From G963675935 sp963675935 (GTDB lineage Bacteria; Planctomycetota; Planctomycetia; Pirellulales; Thermoguttaceae), in contig CAXXPV010000003.1 of NCBI GenBank assembly GCA_963675935.2, forward strand, positions 744,001 through 808,000: a stretch of DNA of 64,000 nt, in the 5' to 3' direction. Under the pieces are notes generated by a model that saw nothing but the letters and a program-made list of their open reading frames with translations, had not been told where the DNA came from and searched no databases. The translations under genes were made by a program, and so were the position numbers. Of this stretch, positions 1 through 8,808 are shown one piece after another (position 1 is the first letter of the stretch; each line of letters starts with the position of its first letter).

Positions 1-245
1 GATGCCGCGCCCTTGGCGTCCACGGTCCAACCGGCGGGATCGGTGCTGCGCCGGGCGTACCAATTGTCGTGGATCTCGTCGGCCTTGCCGCCGAACAGCA
101 CGACGGCCCCCTTGGGCGGCTGGACCGACAGCTTCGGCTTGACCGGGATGTTGTCCTTCGTCTTGGCAACCGCCTGCGAAACGGCCATCGCGAGGAAGCC
201 GCACACCGCCACTACCGCCGCGTAACGCCCATATTTGAGTGCCAT
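1..245 (-). CDS. DUF1080 (3-keto-disaccharide hydrolase) family secreted protein, N-terminal fragment
   Basis: The gene runs off the left edge, so only about 81 codons are visible. It starts at an ATG whose first base is 245, preceded by AGGGAG at a good distance. The first 27 residues (MALKYGRYAAVVAVCGFLAM...) form a signal peptide ending near AVA-K. The following VVLFGGKADEIHDNW...GWTVDAKG resembles the first strands of the DUF1080 / 3-keto-disaccharide hydrolase fold (usual pattern LFdGk-l-nW), which is very common in secreted planctomycete proteins. Function is inferred from this short stretch only; the active-site part lies outside the window. Confidence 0.65.
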   Translation of the reverse strand, partial: MALKYGRYAAVVAVCGFLAMAVSQAVAKTKDNIPVKPKLSVQPPKGAVVLFGGKADEIHDNWYARRSTDPAGWTVDAKGAA

Positions 246-346
246 TTGCTGTTTCTCCCTAGGATTGCTCGATGCGAGGATGGAAATGTCAATTTTTCCC
301 ATCGTAGCGCGGGTACAAGCCGCCGTCAACAACTTGCCAGTTTTGC

Positions 347-1135
347 CTATTCCAGCCACTCGATGATTTCGCGCGAAACTTCTTCGACCGACTTGCCGGT
401 TGCGTCGATCCGCTGCCAACGATATTTGCGGCAAAGCTCCTCGACGTAGGCCAGCTCGGCGCGAATCTGATCGAGCGAAGCGTAGGGATGCAGTGGAATG
501 CCGCTCTCCTCCGCCCGCACTCGGCGAAGCTGCTGTAGCCGCTCCGGCGTCATGACCAGACAGAACACGCGGTCGGCCGGCACGGCCAATAGCTGCTCGG
601 GCGGGGGCACCTCGGGCACCAACGGCACGTTCGCCGCGAACCAACCGTGATAGGCCATGTAGAGCATGGTCGGAGTTTTCATCGCCCGCGAAACGCCGAC
701 CAACACCACCTCGGCGCGGTCCAAGTCGCGGATGTTTTGCCCATCGTCGTGGTGAAAGGCGAACGCGACGGCCTCGATTTCGCGGTTTTTGGCTTCTTCG
801 AGGTCGCGGAACAAGCCCGGCCGCTCTTGCGGGGCAATCTTCAGGTGGACCGAGAGCCGGTCGAGGATTGGGCCCATGATGTCGAGGGCATCGACGCCGT
901 GCGTCCGGGTTTCGGCTCGCATCACCCGGCGCAGATCGTCGGAGACCAGGGTGTGGACGATGAGTGAAGGGCACTGGCCGGCCTCGTGAACCACCTGATG
1001 CACCTGCCGCGGCTTGAGCACCCGGGCGCGGCGGACCAATCGAACCGAAGCGTTTTGGAACTGTGCCAGGGCCGCCTGCATCATCCGCTGGGCGGTGTCG
1101 CCGGTGGCGTCGGATACGACAAAGACGGTGAGCAT
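347..1135 (-). CDS. ppsR: Pyruvate phosphate dikinase / PEP synthase regulatory protein (PPSR family, DUF299)
   Basis: A bifunctional serine/threonine kinase and Pi-dependent pyrophosphorylase family that switches PEP synthase or pyruvate phosphate dikinase off and on by (de)phosphorylation. The 262-residue length is normal. The N-terminus FVVSDATGDTAQ matches the family start, and GVSRAMKTPTMLYMA in the middle is the P-loop-like G-x-SR-x-x-KTP motif that binds ADP. The C-terminal IDATGKSVEEVSREI is also typical. The target enzyme is not encoded nearby. PPDK versus PEP synthase as the substrate cannot be decided from this sequence. Confidence 0.93.
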   Translation of the reverse strand: MLTVFVVSDATGDTAQRMMQAALAQFQNASVRLVRRARVLKPRQVHQVVHEAGQCPSLIVHTLVSDDLRRVMRAETRTHGVDALDIMGPILDRLSVHLKIAPQERPGLFRDLEEAKNREIEAVAFAFHHDDGQNIRDLDRAEVVLVGVSRAMKTPTMLYMAYHGWFAANVPLVPEVPPPEQLLAVPADRVFCLVMTPERLQQLRRVRAEESGIPLHPYASLDQIRAELAYVEELCRKYRWQRIDATGKSVEEVSREIIEWLE

Positions 1136-1214
1136 GGGTTCGTGGTCCCGACTTTACCTGGAACGGGGGGGGATTTTTCCGCAATGTTTTCTGTCAGATA
1201 AGTTTTGCACCATC

Positions 1215-1287
1215 GTTTAGCTGGCGAAAGAAGTTCGCCGCGCGGGGGCGCCGCTCCAAACGCGGCGGGCAAGCCCGCCGGCTAAAC
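1215..1287. repeat. GTTTAGC..GCTAAAC palindromic repeat, copy 1
   Basis: An imperfect inverted repeat opening with GTTTAGCTGGCGAA and closing with CGCCGGCTAAAC. It belongs to a family seen at seven places in the window (also 12172, 29563, 49313, 55504, 56865, 58116). It lies between the divergent ppsR and mechanosensitive-channel genes. Confidence 0.85.
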
Positions 1288-1429
1288 ATTCTCGAGCCGC
1301 ATTATGATCTCAAAGAACCATGTCGGCAAGCAGGGAACTGATCTTGCCACGACCGGGCCAAATCGGTACAAGTCACGGCGTCTGTCAGCCTATTTTACCA
1401 TGTTTTCATCCGGCAGCCCAAACCCGGCC

Positions 1430-4400
1430 ATGCGATACCCCATAAACCGCTCTGTTCCGTTGATACAAGCCGTTGTCTGGTTGTTGTTTGCGGCATCGGC
1501 CTTCGGTCAGGCCGCTCCGCCGAAACCGATGACCGAAACCGATTTCACGGCGTTGCTGCAAGCGCGGCTCAAACAGGTTGACGCCGCGACCGATATGGAC
1601 GCAGCCGCGAAGGCCAAACTCAAGGAGTTGTACGAGCAGGCATTGACCGAAATGCTCGCGGTCAAGCACTGGGGGGAGAAGACCGGGCAAAATGAGAAAT
1701 CCGGGGCTGAAGCGCCCACGGAAATCGGCAAGACCAAAGCGGCGTTGGCCGCGATGCCGGCGCAGCCCACGGCCACGTCGTTGCCCCCCAACTACAGCCT
1801 GCTGCAAATCGAGCAAGCCATCTCGGCGCGAGACGCCGAGCTTGTAAAACTGCGAAAAACTCTGGCCGACGACGAGGAAGAATTGAAGGGTCGCGCGACC
1901 CGCCGAGCCAAAATTCCAGAACAAATCAACGATGCGAAGAAGTCGCTGGCCGCGATCGAAGCCCAGATTCAGGCATCGGCCCAAAATGACGACAAATCGG
2001 CCACCGGCTCCGCCATGCGTCTGCTGCTCGTCGCCCAGCGGCGCAGGGTCGAGCAGGAGATTCAGTGTTGCGAGAAGGAATTGGTGGCCTACGAGGCCCG
2101 CACGGAGTTGCTGCCGCTGCGCCGCGATTACGATGCCCGGCAAGTCGCCCAGGCCGAGCAGGACATCAAACAGTGGCAGGACATCGCCAACCAACGACGC
2201 CGGTTGGATGTCGAGCGACAAGTCGAACAAGCCTCGCAGGAGGCCGGGCAAGCGCATCCCAACGTACAAGTCTTGCTTGATGAGAACAAAAAATTAGCCG
2301 CGGATCGGAAACCGCTGGCCGAAAACATCGTTGAAATCACCCGTCAACGGGACATCATCAGCCAAAAGCTCACCGAAGTCTCCGACCGCTACACAAGCAT
2401 CCAAGGAAAATGCATGGCGGCCGGCGAGACGAACGTCACCGACACGATTGGATTGATGCTTCGCACGCAACGCGACGCGCTGCCCCCCATTCGCGAGCAT
2501 CAGCACGACATCGAACTCCGGAAGCAGATGCAACGCGACGTCCTGCTTGCCCTCCTGCAATTGCAGGATGAACACAAGGCCCTGGTGGACGATCTTGACC
2601 AGACCGTCCAAGGGGTGTTGAAAAAACTGAATGTGTCGGAACAGTCGGGCGACAAGGCCCAGATCGAGGCGGCCGTCCGCGAAGCCCTGAAGACCAAACT
2701 CGAATACATCGACGCTCTGACCAGCGACAACAACGCCTACTACGAAAAGCTCGTCGATCTCATTCAGACCGAACAGCAATTGGTCGAAAAGATTGAACTT
2801 TGCACGAATTTCATCGACCAGCGGGTATTATGGATCGCAAGTTCCTCGCCGCTGGCCGCTTTCGACATTCAATGGGCCAACCGAGCGTTTTGGTGGCTGT
2901 GCGGCCCCAAGTCGTGGATCGAGGTCGGCCGAACGCTCGTGAGCGATGCCCGGCGGAAACCCGTGCTTTGGTCCGCCGCGCTCATGATGTTCTTGCTCCT
3001 TTTTTACTGGCGCATGCGTTTTCGAGCCAGAATCGTCGAAATCGGCGAGAAGGCGGCGCGAGGCAACTGCTATCTCTTCCGGCCGACGTTTGAAACCACG
3101 TTGTTGACCGTCGTGTTGGCCATCGGTTGGCCGGGCTTGATGTACTACCTTGGTTGGCGACTCACGGCATACGCCAACGATTCCTATCTATGCCAAGCGA
3201 TCGGCCCCGGATTGACGGAAACCGCCCGCGTGTTTTTCGCGCTCGAACTGCTGCGGCTGACCTGCGGCCGTCAAGGACTGGGCGAATCGCACTTCGGTTG
3301 GTCGCCGGCGGCCTTGAAACTGCTGCGGCACCGAATCCGTTGGTTCAGCCCTCCGGCCTTGGTGTTGATGGCCATCGCCGTGGCCATGGCATGGCAGACA
3401 AAAACCGACTGGGACTCCTCGCTGGGGCGAATCGCCTTCATCGCGGCCCTGTTGTGTTTCTCTTATGCCCTGTACTGCATCCTTCAACCTGGCAGCCCGG
3501 TGTTCCAGGCGATGATCGTCGCGCGACGCGGCGGATGGCTCGAACGTTTCCGATACGTGTGGTATCCGTTTTGCATTTTCACGCCCCTGGCCCTGGCCGT
3601 CATGGCTGGAGTCGGCTATCACTACACGGCCCGACAACTCACCATCCGTCTGATTCTGACCGTTTACGTATTGGTGGGCGGAATCGTGTGCCGCGCGTTG
3701 CTATTGCGGTGGACGATGTTGAGCCAGCGCAAGCTGGCAATCGAGGCTGCCAGGCTGCGACGCGCCGCCCAAAGCGAAAGCAATTCGGGCGAAGACGCCT
3801 TGGGCACGGCCGTCATGCCCGCCACGCCCGAGCCCGAACGCGATCTGGCCACGATCAACATCCAAACCCGGCGGCTGATCGAATACTCGCTGGCCGTCGC
3901 CGCGTTGATCATCATTTGGTGCGCGTGGGTCGATGTGTTGCCGGCCCTGGGCAAGGTCAATTGGGGATTATGGCCGACCACCGTCACCGTGGCCAAGGAA
4001 GTCACGACCCCCGACGGCAAGTCGCTGACATTCATCGAGCAATACCGCTGGGTCAAAGTGGCTGATCTGTTGATGGCCGCGATCGTTCTGGCCACGACGT
4101 TGATCGCCGCCAAGAACATCCCCGGCCTGCTGGAAATGGCCATTTTGCAGCACATGCCCTTCGACGCCGGCGCACGCTACGCCGTGTCGACCGTCTGCCG
4201 CTACACGATCACCGTTGTCGGATTATTTTTCTTCTGCCTCATCCTCGGCATCAGTTGGTCGAAGGCCCAATGGCTCGTCGCCGCGATGGGCCTGGGATTG
4301 GGCTTCGGATTGCAGGAAATCTTCGCCAATTTCATCTCGGGCCTCATCATCCTCTTCGAGCGCCCGGTGCGCGTCGGCGACGTCGTCACCCTCGGCGACA

Positions 4401-4921
4401 TCACCGGCGTGGTCTCGCGCATCCGCATGAGGGCGACCACCATCACCGACGGCGACCGCCGAGAACTCATCATTCCCAACAAGGACTTTATCACCGGCCG
4501 GGTGTTGAATTGGACTCTGACCGACCAGATCAACCGCGTGGTCGTCAACGTGGGAGTCGCCTACGGCGCGAACGCCGAACAGGCAGCCCAACTTCTCCGA
4601 AAAATCGCCCAAGATCATCCCAACGTGCTCGACGATCCCGCGCCGATGGTTTCCTTGGAGTCGTTCGGCGACAGTTCGCTCAATTTCGTACTGCGATGCT
4701 TCCTGCCGAACTTGGAGAATCGCACCACGGTCATCAACGACTTGCACATGGCCATCGATCGAGAGTTCCGAGCGGCGGGCATCGAAATCCCCTACCCACA
4801 GCACGAAATCCGCATTCGAGCGAGCGACGCCGGGGAGCCGATACTCCAGCAAATTGGCGGGGAGGGCATCGCGCCGTGGCCGATCGGCGCACGGAAACAT
4901 TCCAGCGACAGGGCGGCGTAA
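1430..4921 (+). CDS. MscK/KefA-type large mechanosensitive ion channel (MscS family)
   Basis: An inner-membrane channel predicted to open on membrane tension and release solutes during hypo-osmotic shock. The chosen ATG at 1430 begins a signal peptide (MRYPINRSVPLIQAVVWLLF..ASAFGQA); the frame is open further upstream, but that stretch lacks export features. The 1163-residue protein has an acidic coiled-coil periplasmic region (about 25-500, MscS-porin-like), then about eleven membrane spans (about 510-950). The MscS pore helix follows, with GLGLGFGLQEIFANFISG near residue 955. Next come the beta domain (VRVGDVVTLGDITGVV, IPNKDFITGRVLNW) and the cytoplasmic domain. This is the MscK/YbdG-large architecture, not small MscS. 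It appears monocistronic. Confidence 0.9.
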   Translation: MRYPINRSVPLIQAVVWLLFAASAFGQAAPPKPMTETDFTALLQARLKQVDAATDMDAAAKAKLKELYEQALTEMLAVKHWGEKTGQNEKSGAEAPTEIGKTKAALAAMPAQPTATSLPPNYSLLQIEQAISARDAELVKLRKTLADDEEELKGRATRRAKIPEQINDAKKSLAAIEAQIQASAQNDDKSATGSAMRLLLVAQRRRVEQEIQCCEKELVAYEARTELLPLRRDYDARQVAQAEQDIKQWQDIANQRRRLDVERQVEQASQEAGQAHPNVQVLLDENKKLAADRKPLAENIVEITRQRDIISQKLTEVSDRYTSIQGKCMAAGETNVTDTIGLMLRTQRDALPPIREHQHDIELRKQMQRDVLLALLQLQDEHKALVDDLDQTVQGVLKKLNVSEQSGDKAQIEAAVREALKTKLEYIDALTSDNNAYYEKLVDLIQTEQQLVEKIELCTNFIDQRVLWIASSSPLAAFDIQWANRAFWWLCGPKSWIEVGRTLVSDARRKPVLWSAALMMFLLLFYWRMRFRARIVEIGEKAARGNCYLFRPTFETTLLTVVLAIGWPGLMYYLGWRLTAYANDSYLCQAIGPGLTETARVFFALELLRLTCGRQGLGESHFGWSPAALKLLRHRIRWFSPPALVLMAIAVAMAWQTKTDWDSSLGRIAFIAALLCFSYALYCILQPGSPVFQAMIVARRGGWLERFRYVWYPFCIFTPLALAVMAGVGYHYTARQLTIRLILTVYVLVGGIVCRALLLRWTMLSQRKLAIEAARLRRAAQSESNSGEDALGTAVMPATPEPERDLATINIQTRRLIEYSLAVAALIIIWCAWVDVLPALGKVNWGLWPTTVTVAKEVTTPDGKSLTFIEQYRWVKVADLLMAAIVLATTLIAAKNIPGLLEMAILQHMPFDAGARYAVSTVCRYTITVVGLFFFCLILGISWSKAQWLVAAMGLGLGFGLQEIFANFISGLIILFERPVRVGDVVTLGDITGVVSRIRMRATTITDGDRRELIIPNKDFITGRVLNWTLTDQINRVVVNVGVAYGANAEQAAQLLRKIAQDHPNVLDDPAPMVSLESFGDSSLNFVLRCFLPNLENRTTVINDLHMAIDREFRAAGIEIPYPQHEIRIRASDAGEPILQQIGGEGIAPWPIGARKHSSDRAA

Positions 4922-5112
4922 GGCGGATTATTCGTGAATAGCGGTCATTCTGAGCGCAGCGAAGAATCTGGGCTTGTTATACCTTGCACGGCTTGGTTTG
5001 TCCGATTTTTTGCGAGGTGGAAAAACCGGACAATTTCAACCGTTCGCAGTATAGGAGGCAACGGAGATCCTTCGCTGCGATCAGGATGACGTTTGTGAAT
5101 AATCCGGCCTAA
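4919..5112. repeat. Palindromic element carrying the ATTCTGAGCG/GAAGAATCT core
   Basis: The outer arms are TAAGGCGGATTATTC on the left and, as reverse complement of the right end, TTAGGCCGGATTATTC. Inside are CATTCTGAGCGCAGCGAAGA and a matching GATCCTTCGCTGCGATCAGG. The left arm starts in the stop codon of the channel gene, and the right arm ends 10 bases before aat. The element could fold as a transcript-level hairpin between the two genes. Confidence 0.75.
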
Positions 5113-5122
5113 GAAACCTTTT

Positions 5123-5785
5123 ATGCCAATTTTACCCCCCTCCGACTACTTTCCGCCGGCGGAAGACGCCGATCCCGAGGGACTCGTCGGCTTCGGCGGC
5201 GAGCTATCGCCCGAGTGGCTGCTGGACGCTTACCGGCACGGCATTTTTCCTTGGCCGATTACCGATTTCGAGGCTCCGTTGGCATGGTGGTCGCTCGATC
5301 CGCGAGCCGTGATCGAGTTCGACCATTTTCACGTTTCACGTCGATTGCGCCGCACTTGCCGTGGCGGGAAATTCGAGGTCACCCGCGACCTCGATTTCGA
5401 GGGCGTCATCCGCGGCTGCTCGATGGCGCCGGGCCGATTGAACCAAACTTGGCTGACAGAGGAAATGATCGAGGCCTACACGCGGCTGCACTGCCTGGGC
5501 CATGCCCACAGCGTCGAGGTGTGGTACGGCCACGAGCTTGCCGGCGGGGTATATGGGCTTGCCATTGGAGGGCTATTTGCGGCGGAATCGAAGTTTTATC
5601 GGGTGCGTGACGCCTCGAAAGTGGCCCTGGTCCATCTGGTCGAACATCTGCGTGAGTGCGGCTTCACGCTTCTCGATATTCAACAGCTTACGCCCCATAC
5701 CGCGCGGCTTGGCGCAACAGAAATATCACGCAAAGAGTACCTCGCGCGACTGGCGGACGCCGTCGATCTTACGGTGTCATTCTGA
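5123..5785 (+). CDS. aat: Leucyl/phenylalanyl-tRNA--protein transferase
   Basis: Transfers Leu or Phe from aminoacyl-tRNA to N-terminal Arg/Lys of proteins, marking them for ClpAP degradation through the N-end rule. The 220-residue length is usual. Visible family signatures are the start FPPAEDADPEGLVGFGGELS, the HGIFPWP..AWWSLDPRAV block, the WLTEEMIEAYTRLH segment and GGVYGLAIGGLFAAESKF. A repeat fills the upstream gap, so the gene is probably transcribed alone. No clpS or clpA is visible beside it. Confidence 0.95.
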   Translation: MPILPPSDYFPPAEDADPEGLVGFGGELSPEWLLDAYRHGIFPWPITDFEAPLAWWSLDPRAVIEFDHFHVSRRLRRTCRGGKFEVTRDLDFEGVIRGCSMAPGRLNQTWLTEEMIEAYTRLHCLGHAHSVEVWYGHELAGGVYGLAIGGLFAAESKFYRVRDASKVALVHLVEHLRECGFTLLDIQQLTPHTARLGATEISRKEYLARLADAVDLTVSF

Positions 5786-5879
5786 AAAATAAGCTATATT
5801 TCCTTCAAGCGACCCAACTTGCGCAGCCGATATAGTCGGACGGTGCGTAGCCGCGCCCACGATGCAAAGGACATTCTCA

Positions 5880-6218
5880 ATGAATACCACAACCGAACTA
5901 TCGGACGAAGTGCAGGAGTTGGTTTGGGCTTTGATCGACGAGCAGGCCACCGACGATCAGATCGAGCATCTCGAAGAGTTGCTTCTCGAGAACAAGGACG
6001 CGCGGCAGGTGTATGTGATGTGCATGCAAATGCACGCCGATCTGCACTATCTCTTGGGCGGCTATCGCAACCAACTGCCCGCCGCGGTGCTTCAAGCCGT
6101 CGAAGCGAAGAAGTCCGCCGAGCAGCAGAAGGCCGCGAAAAAGAAAACGCCGCTGCCGGTGTTCGAGTTTCCGGCGATTCCCTTGAACGTGCCGATGCCC
6201 GAAAGCATGGTGTCATAG
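5880..6218 (+). CDS. Small protein resembling the N-terminal domain of planctomycete FecR-like proteins
   Basis: This 112-residue protein starts at the ATG at 5880, eight bases after AAGGA; an in-frame ATG at 5862 has no ribosome site. The first 60 residues (ELVWALIDEQATDDQIEHLE..LLLENKDARQVYVMCMQMHA) look like the helical region that opens many planctomycete FecR/anti-sigma-like proteins. The FecR body and the membrane helix are absent. A basic KKSAEQQKAAKKK linker and a proline-rich tail follow. It may act as a small anti-sigma-type protein or be a free-standing copy of that domain; no sigma factor lies next to it. Confidence 0.6.
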   Translation: MNTTTELSDEVQELVWALIDEQATDDQIEHLEELLLENKDARQVYVMCMQMHADLHYLLGGYRNQLPAAVLQAVEAKKSAEQQKAAKKKTPLPVFEFPAIPLNVPMPESMVS

Positions 6219-6239
6219 GATTGCGAGTCGCTCGCTGCA

Positions 6240-6560
6240 ATATCGCGGGCACCTCTTACGCCCATTCACGGGCGTTGTTCGCCTTTCGCACGTTGGCGCG
6301 TAAGGAGTTGCGGTGCGAAATAATAGCCCGAAGGGCTTGTGATAAGACAGCCCAGGGTTGCCGCTCTGAGCGGCTACCCTGGGTTTCGAGCGGGAACACC
6401 CAACAGAACCCCAACGGGGTTTCGTAGAGCGGCGGCATCCCAATCTACGCAACCCTTTCAGGGTTAAAGGGATAGGGTTTGGCCGTTTTCCCAGGGTAGC
6501 CGCTCGGAGCGGCAACCCTGGGCTATCCTACGAAATCCCTTCGGGATAAAAACATCGCCC
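6240..6560. repeat. Intergenic cluster of CCCAGGG...CCCTGGG palindromes
   Basis: The gap between the FecR-like gene and the DedA gene holds two long inverted repeats. One is at 6351-6383 (CCCAGGGTTGCCGCTC..TACCCTGGG); the other, at 6490-6522, is the same palindrome in the other orientation. Flanking pieces such as CCCGAAGGGCTTGTGATAAG recur at 10205. No gene is seen here. Confidence 0.8.
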
Positions 6561-6623
6561 ACGTTTCATGCGGAAAGGCGGACGATCTCTGAACGGCCCT
6601 GCAAAGCATGATTTGCGTCTGCG

Positions 6624-7283
6624 TCAATGGACGTTGCGTTTCGCCTCTCTTTGCGCCCTGATGTACTCGACGGCCATCGGCATCACCGAGATTAGGATGA
6701 TCGCCACAACAACCAACTCGAAGTGCTTGCTGACGATCTCGATGTTGGCGAAGGCATAGCCGCCGAAGACGAGCATCGCCACCCAAGCGACACCGCCGAC
6801 GATGTTGTAAACGATGAATTTGGCGTAGTTCATGGCGCCAATGCCGGCGACAAAAGGCGCGAAGGTCCGCACGATCGGCACAAAACGAGCAAGGATGATC
6901 GTCTTGCCGCCGTATTTTTCGTAGAAGGCGTGGGTGCGGTCGAGATGTTTCTTTTTAAGGAACCGGATATTGCCGCTAAAGGCGCGCGGACCAATGCACG
7001 CGCCTATCCAGTAGTTGACCGTGTCGCCGGCGACGGCGGCCGCGCTCAATAGCACAAAAAGCCAAATCGGATCAAGTACGCCGGCGGCGAAGGTGCGCGA
7101 CGCCACGCCCGCCGCAAACAGCAGGGAATCGCCCGGCAAAAACGGCGTAACGACCAAACCGGTCTCACAGAAAATGATGACCAGCAATATCAGGTAGGTC
7201 CATGCGCCGTAATCTCTGATCACGTCGCCAAGGTGTTTGTCCAGATGGAGAAACACATCGAAAAAAAAGGTAATCCATTCCAT
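6624..7283 (-). CDS. DedA family (VTT/SNARE-associated domain) membrane protein
   Basis: An integral inner-membrane protein of the DedA family, members of which recycle undecaprenyl phosphate or scramble phospholipids. The 219-residue length is normal. Family motifs are clear: FCETGLVVTPFLPGDSLLF near residue 40, GDTVNYWIG, then KYGGKTIILARFVPIVRTFAPFVAG near 125-150. Four or five hydrophobic helices are present. The exact substrate cannot be told from the sequence. It is divergent from the ferredoxin operon. Confidence 0.92.
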   Translation of the reverse strand: MEWITFFFDVFLHLDKHLGDVIRDYGAWTYLILLVIIFCETGLVVTPFLPGDSLLFAAGVASRTFAAGVLDPIWLFVLLSAAAVAGDTVNYWIGACIGPRAFSGNIRFLKKKHLDRTHAFYEKYGGKTIILARFVPIVRTFAPFVAGIGAMNYAKFIVYNIVGGVAWVAMLVFGGYAFANIEIVSKHFELVVVAIILISVMPMAVEYIRAQREAKRNVH

Positions 7284-7453
7284 AGATCATGCCGCATGAA
7301 AACACACATCCCGCGGGCCGTTGGCCCCCGGCTATTGTGACCACCAAAAGTACCGCAAAATCTTTTGCTTCTTGACGCCGCCCCGCCGTTGCCGTAGTAT
7401 TTTAACAAGAGGGGCAATTTTGGAGAAGTGGAGAATGGGAGGACGATCTGCAA

Positions 7454-7738
7454 GTGTCTCGAATCGTGGTTGACGCCGAATTGTGCAAGGCGTGCGAATT
7501 GTGCATCTCCGTTTGTCCAAAAGACTGCATCGAGCAGGCCGACACGTTGAATCGGTATGGCGTCTTTCCCATGCGATTGCGGGCCGATGCCCCATGCACC
7601 GGCTGCTCGCAGTGCGCGGTCATCTGTCCCGACGCCGCCATCGAAGTCTATCGAACGACGGCTGAAAAACCAACGGTCTCCCCTCGCCCTCGTGTGGGAG
7701 AGGGGCCGGGGGTGAGGGACGCGGAGGCCGCGCGATGA
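7454..7738 (+). CDS. 2x[4Fe-4S] ferredoxin subunit of a 2-oxoacid:ferredoxin oxidoreductase
   Basis: First gene of a four-gene oxidoreductase operon; it carries electrons from the TPP subunit. The start is GTG at 7454, ten bases after GGAGGA. Two cluster motifs are visible: CKACELCISVCP (residues about 11-22) and CTGCSQCAVICP (about 50-61). The protein should end soon after AIEVYRTT, but a further 25 residues (SPRPRVGEGPGVRD...) are encoded by a dispersed repeat at 7678-7718, read in frame. The last codons overlap the start of the alpha subunit by four bases (ATGA), which implies translational coupling. Confidence 0.9.
   Translation: MSRIVVDAELCKACELCISVCPKDCIEQADTLNRYGVFPMRLRADAPCTGCSQCAVICPDAAIEVYRTTAEKPTVSPRPRVGEGPGVRDAEAAR
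7678..7718. repeat. CCCTCACCCCC(G/T)GCC repeat inside the ferredoxin gene
   Basis: A GC-rich imperfect palindrome (CCCTCGCCC..GGGGTGAGGG) lies wholly inside the 3' end of the ferredoxin reading frame. The same repeat lies in frame at 13009-13048 (ABC ATPase), 28618-28658 (ExeA-like) and 45774-45813 (binding protein). Confidence 0.85.
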
Positions 7739-8808
7739 GCAAAGTTTTAATGAGCGGCAACGACGCCGTCGTCGAAGGGGCCATTCGGGCGGGCGTCGAT
7801 TGCTACTTCGGCTATCCCATCACGCCCCAAAACGAAATCATCGGCGGCATGGCCGAACGGATGCGCCCGCTGGGCCGCGTCTTTCTCCAGTCGGAAAGCG
7901 AATTGGCCGCTATCAGCATGGTCCAAGGCGCCTCGGCTTCCGGCAAACGGGCGATGACCAGCTCGTCTAGCCCCGGCGTCTCGCTCATGCAGGAGGGCAT
8001 CAGCTACATGTCAGGCGCTCGATTGCCGGCCGTGATTGTCAACGTGCAACGCGGCGGACCGGGCTTGGGCAACATCGGCGCCGCCCAGGGCGACTACTTT
8101 CAGGCGACACGCGGCGGCGGAAACGGCGACTATCGCAACATCGTCCTGGCGCCCGATTCAGCCCAAGAGATGCTCGATCTCACCTTTGAGGCATTCGATC
8201 TGGCCGACCAATATCGGATGCCCGTGATGGTGCTGTCGGACGGCCGCTTGGGCCAGATGATGGAGCCGGTCGAGCTGCGCGATCCGCCGGCTCGAAAACG
8301 CCCGGCCAAGCCCTGGGCGCTGACCGGCGCCGACGGTCGCGAGCCGAATTTCGTCCATTCCTACCATCTCGCTTTCAACGATCTCGCGGAGCATAACGGC
8401 GAGCTGCAAAACACGTACAACGAAATCGAAAGCAACGAGGCCCAGGCCGAGGCGGTCGCCACGACCGACGCCGAGTTGTTGTTCATCGCCTACGGCACTT
8501 GCGCCCGGCTCTGCCGCGAGGCGGTCGATCTCTTGCGCGACGAAGAATTGCCGGCCGGCTCGTTCCGGCCCATCACGCTCTGGCCGTTTCCCGCAAAACT
8601 GCTCGATGCGGCGATAAAAACCGTGCAAAAAATCGTCGTCGTCGAAATGAGTGCGGGCCAAATGGTCGAAGACGTGCGATTGGCCGTCGGCGATCGCGTG
8701 CCGATCGAGTTCGTAGGCCGCACCGGCGGCGAATCGCCCTCGATCAAGGAGCTTGTCGCGCTGGGGCGAAAGATGTTGCGGAAGAACGCGGGGGGAGACG
8801 CACGATGA
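7735..8808 (+). CDS. 2-oxoacid:ferredoxin oxidoreductase alpha subunit (VorB/KorA-like)
   Basis: Pyrimidine-binding and transketolase-C part of the enzyme that oxidatively decarboxylates a 2-oxoacid to acyl-CoA with ferredoxin as acceptor. The 357 residues begin MSGNDAVVEGAIRAGVDCYF, with the family YPITPQNEI motif near residue 28. SSSSPGVSLMQEGISYM and NVQRGGPGLGNIGAAQGDYF are typical of VorB-type subunits (3-methyl-2-oxobutanoate) and also of KorA. The gene order ferredoxin-alpha-beta-gamma with all neighbours overlapping supports a single heterotetramer. Whether branched-chain oxoacids or 2-oxoglutarate is the substrate is open; ilvE 2.5 kb away fits the former weakly. Confidence 0.93.
   Translation: MSKVLMSGNDAVVEGAIRAGVDCYFGYPITPQNEIIGGMAERMRPLGRVFLQSESELAAISMVQGASASGKRAMTSSSSPGVSLMQEGISYMSGARLPAVIVNVQRGGPGLGNIGAAQGDYFQATRGGGNGDYRNIVLAPDSAQEMLDLTFEAFDLADQYRMPVMVLSDGRLGQMMEPVELRDPPARKRPAKPWALTGADGREPNFVHSYHLAFNDLAEHNGELQNTYNEIESNEAQAEAVATTDAELLFIAYGTCARLCREAVDLLRDEELPAGSFRPITLWPFPAKLLDAAIKTVQKIVVVEMSAGQMVEDVRLAVGDRVPIEFVGRTGGESPSIKELVALGRKMLRKNAGGDAR

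Noticed and set aside
1406..2269. Long minus-strand frame opposite the mechanosensitive-channel gene
   Set aside because: It is a shadow of the coiled-coil coding region in GC-rich DNA, with no ribosome site and no recognisable domain.
6351..6522. CRISPR array from repeated CCCAGGG palindromes
   Set aside because: Only two copies in opposite orientation with unequal spacing; they are dispersed palindromes.
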